Assembly: GCF_020873875.1 (NCBI RefSeq)
Contig: NZ_JAHWGU010000005.1
Coordinates: forward strand, 302,590 to 366,589
Source: Actinoplanes sp. DH11
GTDB taxonomy: Bacteria > Actinomycetota > Actinomycetes > Mycobacteriales > Micromonosporaceae
Direction of reading: 5' to 3'
DNA: 64,000 bases
Below, one piece after another: positions 25,943 to 33,890 of this stretch. Under the pieces are notes generated by a model, which did no database searches, was not told where the DNA came from, and saw only the letters and a list, made by a program, of their open reading frames with translations. The position numbers and the translations under genes are program-made. The stretch's first letter is position 1; each line of letters starts with the position of its first letter.

Positions 25943-26029
25943 ACCGGTGACAGTTTTTCCGGGCGTGTTTCGTGGCAGGGTGTCTGTTAATTCTTCCGCC
26001 GGCCGGTGCGTTCGGCGGACTTCGCCTGC

Positions 26030-26041
26030 TTGACTGATCAA
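26030..26041 (+). promoter_or_regulatory. TTGA-N4-TCAA dyad upstream of uraD
   Basis: TTGACTGATCAA lies 16 bp upstream of the uraD start in the 115-bp region between hrpB and the purine operon. A dyad with TTGA arms could bind a regulator, but no regulator gene lies in the cluster and the motif is short. Confidence 0.3.
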
Positions 26042-26057
26042 CATTGGAGGAGGGGGT

Positions 26058-26561
26058 GTGAGCGTGGAGGCCTTCAACGCGCTGCCTGCCGAGCGTCTGG
26101 AGCGCGAACTGTTCGCCTGCCTGGCGGCGCCCGCGTGGGGTGCCGGGGTCGCGGCCGGCCGGCCGTTCCGGGACCGGGCCGAGCTGCTCGCCGCCGCGGA
26201 CGCCGCCGCCCGGTCGTTGAGCTGGGACGACGTCCGGCAAGGCCTGTCCGCGCACCCGCGGATCGGTGAGCGGGCGGCCGGCGCGTCGCAGGAGGCGTCG
26301 TGGTCGCGGGCCGAGCAGTCGGCGGCCGCGGCGTCGTCGGACGACGGGACGAGGGCGGCCCTGGTGGAGGCGAACCGGGCGTACGAGGACCGGTTCGGGC
26401 ACGTCTTCCTGATCTTCGCGAGTGGCCGGAGCCAGGGCGAGATCCTGGACGTCGCGAAGGCCCGGCTCGGCAACGACGAGGCGACCGAGCGGGCGGTCGT
26501 GACCGACGAGCTGCGCAAGATCGCGCTGCTGCGGCTGGAGCGGGTGCTCGATGCCCTCTGA
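26058..26561 (+). CDS. uraD: OHCU decarboxylase
   Basis: This 167-residue enzyme decarboxylates 2-oxo-4-hydroxy-4-carboxy-5-ureidoimidazoline to S-allantoin, the last step of uricase-dependent urate breakdown. Family motifs are FNALPAERLERELFACLAAP, LSAHPRIGERAAG (the catalytic His lies here), SQEASWSRAEQS and RFGHVFLIFASGRSQGEIL. The GTG start follows a GGAGGAGGGG ribosome site. It is the first gene of a plus-strand operon; the HIU hydrolase gene overlaps its end by 11 bp and uricase follows, so the enzymes for three consecutive steps are encoded side by side. Confidence 0.93.
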   Translation: MSVEAFNALPAERLERELFACLAAPAWGAGVAAGRPFRDRAELLAAADAAARSLSWDDVRQGLSAHPRIGERAAGASQEASWSRAEQSAAAASSDDGTRAALVEANRAYEDRFGHVFLIFASGRSQGEILDVAKARLGNDEATERAVVTDELRKIALLRLERVLDAL

Positions 26562-26913
26562 CGACGGCACGACGGGCGGGTTCCACGCCCGGATCTCCAC
26601 ACACATCCTGGACACGGTGACCGGAGAGCCGGCGCGCGACGTGTACGTGCGTCTGGAGCGCCGCGACTCGGACGGCTGGCTGACCGCGGCCGAGGGGCGG
26701 ACCGACGACGACGGCCGGCTGCGGTTCCGGGTGCCGGTGCGGGACTGGCAGGCCGGCGGGTACCGGCTGTTCTTCTACGTCGAGCCGTACCTGGGTGGCG
26801 ACTGCTTCTTCCCGGAGATCACCGTCGCGTTCCACGTGCACGACCCGGACCGTGACTACCACGTGCCGCTGCTGCTGAGCCGGTACGGCTACACCACCTA
26901 CCGAGGGAGCTGA
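26551..26913 (+). CDS. uraH: 5-hydroxyisourate hydrolase
   Basis: This 120-residue transthyretin-like enzyme hydrolyses 5-hydroxyisourate to OHCU. It has the N-terminal ISTHILDTVTGEPARDV signature, the central PFFPEI-type segment (DCFFPEITVAFHV) and the C-terminal YRGS tetrapeptide that separates HIU hydrolases from transthyretins. The start overlaps uraD by 11 bp. No signal peptide is present, so the protein is cytoplasmic. Confidence 0.95.
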   Translation: MPSDDGTTGGFHARISTHILDTVTGEPARDVYVRLERRDSDGWLTAAEGRTDDDGRLRFRVPVRDWQAGGYRLFFYVEPYLGGDCFFPEITVAFHVHDPDRDYHVPLLLSRYGYTTYRGS

Positions 26914-26917
26914 CCTG

Positions 26918-27778
26918 GTGGCGATCGTGCTCGGACCGAACCGTTACGGCAAGGCGGAGACCCGGCTGGTCCGGGTGACGCGGGACGGCGGCACCCACGG
27001 TCTCGTGGATCTCAACGTCAGTGTCGCGCTCTCCGGCGATCTGGCCGCCACCCACGAGACCGGTGACAACTCGGGGGTGCTGCCGACCGACACGATGAAG
27101 AACACCGTGTACGCGTTCGCGAAGGAGCACGGCGTCACCGAACCGGAGTCGTTCGCGCTGCTGCTGGCCCGGCATTTCGTCGGCAGCCAGGAGCAGGTGC
27201 ACGGCGCGACGGTGTCGATCGAGGCGTACGCCTGGGACCGGCTGGGCCCGCACTCGTTCGCCAGGCGTGGCGACCTGACCCGTACCGCTGTGGTGTCGGT
27301 GTCCGCCGCCGGCACGCAGGTGGTCTCGGGTGTCACCGGGCTGGTGCTGCTGAACACGACGGATTCGGAGTTCCACGGGTTCGTCCGTGACCGGTACACG
27401 ACGTTGCCGGAGGCGACGGACCGGATCCTGGCCACGGCGGTGGACGCGCGGTGGCGGCATCGGGGTGACGACGTGGAGTGGGCCGGTTCGTTCGCCGGGT
27501 CGCTGGAGGCGCTGAAGAACGGGTTCGTCCAGACGTACAGCTATTCGCTGCAGCAGACGCTCAAGGCGATGGGTTCCCGGCTGCTGACGGATCGGCCGGA
27601 GGTCGCCGAGGTGCGGCTGGCGTTGCCGAACAAGCATCACTATCTCGTGGATCTGTCGCCGTTCGACCTGTCCAACGAGGGTGAGGTGTTCATCGCCGGG
27701 GACCGGCCGTACGGGCTGATCGAGGGCACTGTCACGCGGGACGACGCGCCGGCCGCGATCGCGGAGTGGTGGCTGTGA
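26918..27778 (+). CDS. Urate oxidase (uricase)
   Basis: This 286-residue cofactor-free oxidase converts urate, O2 and water to 5-hydroxyisourate and H2O2. Conserved regions are LGPNRYGKAETRLVRV (the catalytic Lys), DNSGVLPTDTMKNTVYA (the catalytic Thr), ARHFVGSQEQVHGA, SVSAAGTQVVSG, TTDSEFHGFVRD, VQTYSYSLQQTL and NKHHYLVDL. The GTG start comes 4 bp after the HIU hydrolase stop. The stop overlaps the likely GTG start of the amidohydrolase. No catalase gene lies in the cluster to remove H2O2. Confidence 0.95.
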   Translation: MAIVLGPNRYGKAETRLVRVTRDGGTHGLVDLNVSVALSGDLAATHETGDNSGVLPTDTMKNTVYAFAKEHGVTEPESFALLLARHFVGSQEQVHGATVSIEAYAWDRLGPHSFARRGDLTRTAVVSVSAAGTQVVSGVTGLVLLNTTDSEFHGFVRDRYTTLPEATDRILATAVDARWRHRGDDVEWAGSFAGSLEALKNGFVQTYSYSLQQTLKAMGSRLLTDRPEVAEVRLALPNKHHYLVDLSPFDLSNEGEVFIAGDRPYGLIEGTVTRDDAPAAIAEWWL

Positions 27779-29115
27779 TCATCGAGAACGCCGCGGTGGC
27801 GACGGTCGACGCCGCGGACACGTCGTACGCGAACGGGTACGTCGTGGTGGGCGACGACGGCCGGATCGCGGCGGTGGGCGCCGGGCCCGCTCCCGAACGG
27901 CCGGGACAACGCGTCGACGGTACGGGCTGCCTGCTCACCCCCGGACTCGTCAACACCCACCATCACCTCTACCAGTGGGCGACCCGTGGCCTCGCCCTCG
28001 ACGAGACCCTCTTCGGCTGGCTGACCACGCTCTACCCGATCTGGGGCCGGCTCGACGCGGACATCGTCGGCGCGGCCGCCGGCGCCGGTCTGGGCTGGCT
28101 CGCCCTTTCCGGCTGCACCACGTCGATGGACCACCACTACGTCTTCCCGCGCGACGGCGGCGATGTCCTGGCGGCCGAGATCGAGGCGGCCCGCCGGATC
28201 GGCCTGCGGTTCCATCCGACCCGGGGTTCGATGGACCTGAGCCGCAAGGACGGCGGCCTCCCGCCGGACCACCTGGTCGAGGAGACGGACGAGGCACTGG
28301 CCGCGACCGAGGCCGCGATCGACAGGTGGCACGACCCGTCGCCGGACGCGATGCTGCGGATCGCGGTGGCGCCGTGCTCGCCGTTCTCGGTCACCACCCG
28401 GCTGATGACGGAGGCCGCGGTCCTGGCCCGGCGCAAGGGTGTCCGGCTGCACACCCATCTCGCCGAGACCGACGACGAGGAGGAGTTCTGCCGCAAGCAG
28501 TTCGGATGCACCCCGGTGGAGTACGCGGAACGCGTCGGCTGGCTCGGCGACGACGTGTGGCTGGCGCACGGCGTGCACCTGGACGACGCGGCGATCGCCC
28601 GGCTCGGCGCGACGGGTACGGGTGTCGCGCACTGCCCGAGCTCGAACGCGCGGCTGGGTGCGGGCACGGCACGCGTACGGGAGTTGCTGGATCACGGCGT
28701 ACCGGTGGGTCTCGGTGTGGACGGCGCCGCCTCGCAGGAGGTCTCGCACCTGGGCGCCGAGTTGCGGCAGGCCCTCTGGACGGCCCGGATGCGCGGTGGT
28801 CCGAAGGCGATGGACGCCCGGCAGGCGCTGCGGCTGGGCACGATGGGCGGGGCGCGCTGCCTCGGCCGGCAGGACGATCTGGGCTCGATCGAGGCAGGCA
28901 AGCTCGCCGATCTGGTGCTGTGGCGGCTGGACGGCCTGGGGCACGCCGGCATCGACGATCCGGTTGCCGCGCTGGTGTTCGGCCCGCCGGCGCCGGTGGA
29001 GCTGGCCCTGGTCGGTGGCCGGCCGGTGGTGCGGCGCGGTGAGCTGGTGAACGCCGACGAGGAGACGTTGACGCGGGAGGCCCGGCGGGCACATCGACGG
29101 CTGGTGCATGAATAA
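27775..29115 (+). CDS. 8-oxoguanine deaminase-like amidohydrolase
   Basis: This 446-residue metal-dependent amidohydrolase belongs to the AtzA/guanine deaminase-like branch. The metal site is seen as VNTHHHLYQW, LHTHLAETDDEEEF, LAHGVHLDD and GLGVDGAASQEV; SMDHHYVFP is typical of 8-oxoguanine deaminases, which make urate from 8-oxoguanine. This fits a gene placed directly after uricase. Start: GTG 27775 overlaps the uricase TGA and has GGAG 8 nt upstream; GTG 27766 is an in-frame alternative. Guanine deamination to xanthine is the main alternative activity. Confidence 0.85.
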   Translation: MIIENAAVATVDAADTSYANGYVVVGDDGRIAAVGAGPAPERPGQRVDGTGCLLTPGLVNTHHHLYQWATRGLALDETLFGWLTTLYPIWGRLDADIVGAAAGAGLGWLALSGCTTSMDHHYVFPRDGGDVLAAEIEAARRIGLRFHPTRGSMDLSRKDGGLPPDHLVEETDEALAATEAAIDRWHDPSPDAMLRIAVAPCSPFSVTTRLMTEAAVLARRKGVRLHTHLAETDDEEEFCRKQFGCTPVEYAERVGWLGDDVWLAHGVHLDDAAIARLGATGTGVAHCPSSNARLGAGTARVRELLDHGVPVGLGVDGAASQEVSHLGAELRQALWTARMRGGPKAMDARQALRLGTMGGARCLGRQDDLGSIEAGKLADLVLWRLDGLGHAGIDDPVAALVFGPPAPVELALVGGRPVVRRGELVNADEETLTREARRAHRRLVHE

Positions 29116-29165
29116 TGCTCGACTACGGTACGGGGGAGTAACCACACCGAGAGGAACCGTCAACG

Positions 29166-30713
29166 ATGACCGAGATCCTGTCCGACGAGGCCGTGGCGTT
29201 CGTCGCCGATCTGAACCGGCGATTCCGGCCCCGCCGTAACGAGCTTCTCGAGGCCCGTGCCCGCCGCCGCGCGGAGATCGCGTCCGGCGCCGGCCTCGGC
29301 TTCCTCGCGGAGACGGCGGACATCCGCGCCGCCGAGTGGACCGCGCCGCCCGCGCCGGCCGACCTCCAGGACCGCCGCGTCGAGATCACCGGCCCGACCG
29401 AGCGCAAGATGACGATCAACGCGCTGAACTCCGGTGCCAAGGTGTGGCTGGCCGACCTGGAGGACGCGAACACCCCGCACTGGTCCAACGTGGTCGACGG
29501 GCAGCAGAACCTCCACGACGCGATCCGGCGGACGATCCGGCTGGAGACTCCGAAGAAGGTCTACGAACTCGGCGACGGCCCGTACCCGACGATCGTGATG
29601 CGCCCGCGCGGCTGGCACCTCGACGAGCGGCACCTGCCGGTGGACGGCGAGCCGGCCGTCGGCGCCCTCGTCGACTTCGGCCTCTACTTCTTCCACAACG
29701 CCGCCGAACTGCTGGAACGCGGCAGCGGGCCGTACTTCTACCTGCCCAAGATGGAGTCGCACAACGAGGCCGCACTCTGGAACGACGTCTTCACGTACGC
29801 CCAGGAGAAGCTCGGCATCCCGGTCGGCACCATCCGCGCCACCGTGCTGATCGAGACGATCCCGGCCGCCTTCGAGATGGAGGAGATCCTGTACGCGCTC
29901 CGGCCGCACATCTCCGGCCTCAACGCGGGCCGCTGGGACTACCTGTTCAGCATCATCAAGTACTTCCGCGACAACCCCACCATGATCCTGCCGGACCGGG
30001 CGGCCGTGACGATGACCGCGCCGTTCATGCGGGCCTACACCGAGTTGCTCGTCGCCACCTGTCACCGCCGGGGCGCGTTCGCGATGGGCGGCATGGCCGC
30101 GTTCATCCCGAGCCGGCGCGACGAGGAGGTCAACAAGGTCGCGCTGAGCAAGGTCCGCGAGGACAAGGAGCGGGAGGCCGGTGACGGCTTCGACGGTTCC
30201 TGGGTGGCGCACCCCGACCTGGTGCCGGTCTGCCAGGAGATCTTCGACCGAGTGCTCGGCGACCGGCCGAACCAGCTGGACAAGCAGCGCCCGGACGTCG
30301 CGGTCGACGCGCACGACCTGCTGAACGTCGCCGCGCTGAAGAAGCCGGTCACCGCGGCGGGGCTGCGCAACAACGTCAACGTGGCGCTGCAGTACCTGGA
30401 GGCCTGGCTGCGCGGCAACGGCGCGGTCGCGATCCACAACCTGATGGAGGACGCGGCCACCGCGGAGATCTCACGCTCCCAGGTGTGGCAGTGGATCCAC
30501 AACGGGGTCCGGCTCGAGGACGGCACGCTCATCACCGCGGAACTGGTCGGCCGCATCGAGGACGAGGAACTCGCCGCCATCCGCGCGTCGATCGGTGACG
30601 ACGCCTGGGCGGCGGGCCGCTACGACGACGCCCGCAAGCTGTTCGAGCGGGTCGCCCTCGCCGACGACTTCGCCGACTTCCTCACGAGCGCGGCCTACGA
30701 CTCCATCGACTGA
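29166..30713 (+). CDS. aceB: Malate synthase A
   Basis: This 515-residue enzyme condenses glyoxylate with acetyl-CoA to malate. It is the A-type form; visible regions include [40 protein letters not shown] (catalytic Arg), [50 protein letters not shown] and [18 protein letters not shown] ribosome site precedes the ATG. No isocitrate lyase gene is present in the window; its position among urate and allantoin genes indicates that it uses the glyoxylate released from ureidoglycolate. The DUF6986 gene follows within 10 bp. Confidence 0.95.
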   Translation: MTEILSDEAVAFVADLNRRFRPRRNELLEARARRRAEIASGAGLGFLAETADIRAAEWTAPPAPADLQDRRVEITGPTERKMTINALNSGAKVWLADLEDANTPHWSNVVDGQQNLHDAIRRTIRLETPKKVYELGDGPYPTIVMRPRGWHLDERHLPVDGEPAVGALVDFGLYFFHNAAELLERGSGPYFYLPKMESHNEAALWNDVFTYAQEKLGIPVGTIRATVLIETIPAAFEMEEILYALRPHISGLNAGRWDYLFSIIKYFRDNPTMILPDRAAVTMTAPFMRAYTELLVATCHRRGAFAMGGMAAFIPSRRDEEVNKVALSKVREDKEREAGDGFDGSWVAHPDLVPVCQEIFDRVLGDRPNQLDKQRPDVAVDAHDLLNVAALKKPVTAAGLRNNVNVALQYLEAWLRGNGAVAIHNLMEDAATAEISRSQVWQWIHNGVRLEDGTLITAELVGRIEDEELAAIRASIGDDAWAAGRYDDARKLFERVALADDFADFLTSAAYDSID

Positions 30714-30723
30714 AGGGTTCCCC

Positions 30724-31860
30724 GTGCGCCTGTCCGATCATGATTACGACGAGATCGACCGGCGTCTGGCTGCCCACGACGCGTTCCTCCGGGCCCGTTA
30801 CCCGGGGGAGCGCGCCGGCAGGCAGCCGATCCATACGGTGTACATCCCGGCCGACAAGCTCATCTCCTTCGCCGAGTGGGGCCCTCAGGCGCTCCTGTCC
30901 ATGGACGAAAACGACTTCCCGTGGCCGGATCCGACCATCCGCGCGAAGCTCGAACGAGAACCGATCGAGGACTTGCGGGTCGACTTCGAGGACGGGTACG
31001 GCGTCCGCGACGACGACGAGGAGGACGCGGCCGTCCGCCGGGCCGCCACGACCCTCGCCGCCGGTCCGCGACCGCCGTTCCTCGGCATCCGGATCAAGTC
31101 CCTGGAAGCCGCCACCCGCCACCGCGCGCTGCGCACCCTCGACCTCTTCATCGACACCTATCAAGGGCTTTTCGCCATCACGCTGCCCAAGGTCAGCGGC
31201 ACCGACCAGGTCCGGGCGATGGTCACCCTCTGCGAGAAGATCGAGCGGCTGTACGGGCTGAGCAGCGGCGCCCTGACCTTCGAAATCCAGATCGAACTGC
31301 CGTCCGCGGTGCTCGCCGCCGACGGCACCGCCACGGTGGCCCGCCTGATCACGGCGGCGGACGGCCGGTGCACCGGGCTGCACTACGGCACCTACGACTA
31401 CAGCGCGGCCGCCGGGGTGGCGGCGGCCTACCAGTCCATGGAACACCCGGCCGCCGACCACGCGAAAGCCGTCATGCAGGCCGCCGCCGCACAGACCGGC
31501 GTACGCCTCTCCGACGGCTCCACGAACGTCCTCCCGGCCGGTTCGCCCGCCGACGTCCGCGCGGCCTGGGAACTGCACCACCGCCTGGTCCGGCGCTCCC
31601 TGGAACGCGGCTTCTACCAGGGCTGGGACCTGCACCCGGCGCAACTGCCCAGCCGGTACGCGGCGACCTACCAGTTCTTCCGCGACGGCCGGGAGGTGGC
31701 GGCCGGGCGCCTGCACCGGTACGTGCACCGCCAGGAGAGCGGCATCGCCGACGAGCCGGCCACCGCCCGGGCCCTCGCCGGGTACCTGCTGCGCGGCCTG
31801 GACTGCGGTGCTTTCGACGATGTCGGCTTCACCCGGGCCGAGCTGACCGCCCTGACCTGA
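30724..31860 (+). CDS. DUF6986 protein, citrate-lyase/HpcH-HpaI aldolase-like
   Basis: This 378-residue protein (GTG start at 30724, GAAGGG upstream, 10 bp after malate synthase) resembles the TIM-barrel citrate lyase beta / HpcH-HpaI aldolase superfamily. LRVDFEDGYG looks like the metal and carboxylate-binding strand of that superfamily and FEIQIELPSAV carries a second conserved acidic residue; further motifs are TLPKVSG, GLHYGTYDYS and GWDLHPAQLPSRY. The last is like the region in citrate lyase and malyl-CoA lyase that closes over the substrate. Its reaction is not established. Genomic context suggests C-C bond chemistry on glyoxylate or a related ureide product. Confidence 0.75.
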   Translation: MRLSDHDYDEIDRRLAAHDAFLRARYPGERAGRQPIHTVYIPADKLISFAEWGPQALLSMDENDFPWPDPTIRAKLEREPIEDLRVDFEDGYGVRDDDEEDAAVRRAATTLAAGPRPPFLGIRIKSLEAATRHRALRTLDLFIDTYQGLFAITLPKVSGTDQVRAMVTLCEKIERLYGLSSGALTFEIQIELPSAVLAADGTATVARLITAADGRCTGLHYGTYDYSAAAGVAAAYQSMEHPAADHAKAVMQAAAAQTGVRLSDGSTNVLPAGSPADVRAAWELHHRLVRRSLERGFYQGWDLHPAQLPSRYAATYQFFRDGREVAAGRLHRYVHRQESGIADEPATARALAGYLLRGLDCGAFDDVGFTRAELTALT

Positions 31861-31867
31861 TCACCCT

Positions 31868-32076
31868 GCTCGTGCCGGCCCGCCTTGCTCGTGCCGGCCC
31901 GCCTTGCTCGTGCCGGGCCGCCTTGCTCGTGCCGGGCCGCCTTGCTCGTGCCGGGCCGCCTTGCTCGTGCCGGGCCGCCTTGCTCGTGCCGGGCCGCCTT
32001 GCTCGTGCCGGGCCGCCTTGCTCGCGCCGGGCCGCCTTGCTCGCGCCGGGCCGCCTTGCTCGCGCCGGGCCGCCCT
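31868..32076. repeat. 19-bp tandem repeat, eleven copies
   Basis: Eleven uninterrupted copies of GCTCGTGCCGGGCCGCCTT start 7 bp after the DUF6986 stop. Three units near the end read GCTCGCG and the first two have CGGCCCG, showing spread of point variants along the array. The period is not a multiple of three. The 437-bp gap from 31861 to 32297 holds this array, the 75-bp palindromic element and an 8-bp inverted repeat, but no gene. Confidence 0.92.
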
Positions 32077-32103
32077 GTTCGCCGGCTGGCCGGCCGAGCC
32101 GCG

Positions 32104-32135
32104 ATCTTGGCGCGATGAGCCTAAGCAGCCAAGAT
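32104..32135. repeat. Inverted repeat ATCTTGGC / GCCAAGAT
   Basis: Two perfect 8-bp arms, separated by 16 nt, lie directly before the 75-bp palindromic element. They could form a hairpin or be the edge of that element. Confidence 0.5.
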
Positions 32136-32210
32136 GTTGATCTGCTAGCGCTACGAAATCGCTGTGATCATGGACCTGAAACCGCGATTTCGCACCGCCA
32201 GCAGATCAAC
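32136..32210. repeat. 75-bp palindromic element, copy 1
   Basis: Two 27-nt arms (32136-32162 and 32184-32210) are inverted copies matching at 24 of 27 positions, with a 21-nt loop. The arms begin GTTGATCTGCT and end CGAAATCGC. A copy of identical length lies at 42707-42781. There is no coding capacity. Confidence 0.88.
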
Positions 32211-32297
32211 ACCAGTCCCCCGTAGCGGCCAACAGCCACGCTCGCGCCTGGCCTCCCACTCCGGATCGCACTGCTCTGCTCCGGATCGCGTTCGCGT

Positions 32298-32975
32298 TCA
32301 GTTCCGGCGGCGCAGGAAGGTGCGGTGCATGCCGGCGGCGATCACGGCCAGCGCGGCGACGATCCCGGCACCGGCGATGATCCGGCCCGAACCGGGCTCG
32401 GCCCACCACGTAGGCATGAGACCGAACATCGTCGCCGGGTCGTAGACGATCAGACCGAAGACGCCGACCACGGCGACGGCGAGCGCACCGACGAGCACAC
32501 TCAGCACGAGGATCCGCCGGTTCTCCGGGGCGGCCGGATCGTCGCGCGGCTCCGCGCTCAGGGCCATGGTGGGCTCGGCCTTGGGTTCCGGCTCCTCGGC
32601 CACTTCTAGACCCGCCGGGCCGTCCGTCTCCGGCTCGTCCTCGTCGGTGTCCGCGTCGCCGGCATCGTTCTCCACCACCGGCGCCGGCGAGTCGACGGGC
32701 TGCGCTTCGGCGTCGTCCGCCGCGCCGGGTACTTCCTCCGCGATCAGCTCAGCCTCTCCGGCGGGCTGAGCTTCCGCGGCGGGCTCGGGCTCTCCGGCAG
32801 CCTCGGTCTCGATCTCTGTCTCCACCGCGGCTTCCGCTTCCGCCGTGGTCTCCGCCTCTTCCGTCGCCTCCGCGGCCGGCACGGCGTCCTCGATGGACTC
32901 GGGCTCGCCGACGGCATCGACGGGCACCGCCGCCGGCTCGGCTGCTGTTTCGACGTCCTTCGCTTTATCGGTCAC
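32298..32975 (-). CDS. Acidic, alanine/glutamate-rich membrane protein
   Basis: The predicted 225-residue protein starts at GTG 32975 (GGGGG about 6 nt upstream); the open frame extends 12 codons further. The first 135 residues are low-complexity Glu/Ala/Pro/Asp (for example AVPAAEATEEAETTAEAEAA), probably disordered and highly acidic. Two membrane segments follow near the C terminus (ILVLSVLVGALAVAVVGVFG and IIAGAGIVAALAVIAAGM), ending in the basic tail HRTFLRRRN. No family is recognised. Low-complexity acidic proteins of this type can also be frame artefacts, but the clean membrane segments, basic ending and ribosome site support a real gene. Confidence 0.65.
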   Translation of the reverse strand: MTDKAKDVETAAEPAAVPVDAVGEPESIEDAVPAAEATEEAETTAEAEAAVETEIETEAAGEPEPAAEAQPAGEAELIAEEVPGAADDAEAQPVDSPAPVVENDAGDADTDEDEPETDGPAGLEVAEEPEPKAEPTMALSAEPRDDPAAPENRRILVLSVLVGALAVAVVGVFGLIVYDPATMFGLMPTWWAEPGSGRIIAGAGIVAALAVIAAGMHRTFLRRRN

Positions 32976-33100
32976 ACAGGCCCCCGTTACTTGATCGTGA
33001 CGTTGGACCATAGCGCATGCCTAATCCGCCGTGCGGTCGAACTTTCCGGGGCGAAGCCGAGTACTACCTGTCGCCGTCAAACCATGCGGGGAGGCATCTG

Positions 33101-33442
33101 GTGCGGTACATCCCGTTGAAGTCCACACGTTCCGAGCACATCTGGCAGCGCCCGTCCTGGAGGTGCCGTGCCTGCGGCCGGGCCTGGCCATGCCCGCCGG
33201 CGCGGGCCCAGCTCACCGAGGGCGCCGACCGGGTGTCGCTCGCCATGTACATGTGGGGCAACCTGGACCAGGCCGTGACCGACCTGCCCCGCCGCACGCC
33301 GGCCGAGCTGTTCGAGCAGTTCCTGGGCTGGACCCAGGTCAGGACGCCGGCACGATCCGGTCCCGGAGCCACGACGGGTCCGGGTTCACGAAACCCGCAC
33401 CGTCGATCACCACGGTCGGCACCGTCTCGTCGCCGCCGGTGA
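33101..33442 (+). CDS. Conserved actinobacterial hypothetical protein with CxxC
   Basis: GTG 33101 follows a strong GGGGAGG site 6 nt upstream and gives a 113-residue protein. The core RPSWRCRACGRAWPCPPARAQL with a CRAC pair, then VSLAMYMWGNLDQAVTDL and AELFEQFLGW, resembles a small actinobacterial family of unknown function, sometimes found as a tail on flavin reductases. After FLGWTQ the frame runs on for about 40 basic, Pro/Arg-rich residues and overlaps the opposite-strand glutaredoxin gene by 104 bp. That tail is probably translated only because the ancestral stop was lost. Confidence 0.6.
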   Translation: MRYIPLKSTRSEHIWQRPSWRCRACGRAWPCPPARAQLTEGADRVSLAMYMWGNLDQAVTDLPRRTPAELFEQFLGWTQVRTPARSGPGATTGPGSRNPHRRSPRSAPSRRRR

Positions 33443-33764
33443 TCGCCCGGACGGCTGCGGCGCCTTCCGGGTCCTGCCAGATGTCCACCCAGTGCAGCCG
33501 GGCCGCGTCCGGGCCGAGCCGGGCGCGGAGCCGGAGGCAGAACGGGCAGCCCGGCCGCCAGTAGACGACGGGCCGGCCGTCCCGGACCGCTTCGGCGGCG
33601 CGCTCGGGACGGGGGAAGACGCCGGGCGACAGGGCCACGGCCAGACCCAGGAAGAGCAGCAGCAGGAAGGCCGCGCCCCACGTGGAGCCGTCATTGACCT
33701 TGACGGCGGCGATGAGCACACCACAGACGGCCGCCAGAACTGCCAGCCTCCACCGACGCACCAT
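33339..33764 (-). CDS. Membrane-anchored glutaredoxin-like protein
   Basis: This 141-residue protein begins with basic residues and two hydrophobic segments (LAVLAAVCGVLIAAV and AAFLLLLFLGLAVAL), then carries a glutaredoxin/mycoredoxin-like domain: RPVVYWRPGCPFCLRLRARLG with the CPFC redox pair, WVDIWQDPEGAAAVRAITGG, and the cis-Pro loop ETVPTVVIDG. Actinobacterial relatives reduce mycothiol mixed disulfides, so a membrane-tethered mycoredoxin is a reasonable inference. The 3' end overlaps the convergent gene at 33101. Confidence 0.8.
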   Translation of the reverse strand: MVRRWRLAVLAAVCGVLIAAVKVNDGSTWGAAFLLLLFLGLAVALSPGVFPRPERAAEAVRDGRPVVYWRPGCPFCLRLRARLGPDAARLHWVDIWQDPEGAAAVRAITGGDETVPTVVIDGAGFVNPDPSWLRDRIVPAS

Positions 33765-33890
33765 GGAGCGCGACGGTACACCGTTACGCGGCTACGCCGC
33801 GAAAGTGCTGGCCAAAACAGCGAACCGTGACGAAATCCCCGGCCGGGCGGATGATCGTCCGGTGAAACAAACCGCCGCTAGGGTCTGGCC

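Noticed and set aside
31885..32140. Short plus-strand frames over the 19-bp repeat
   Set aside because: The 19-bp period gives the same low-complexity peptide in all frames; no start signal.
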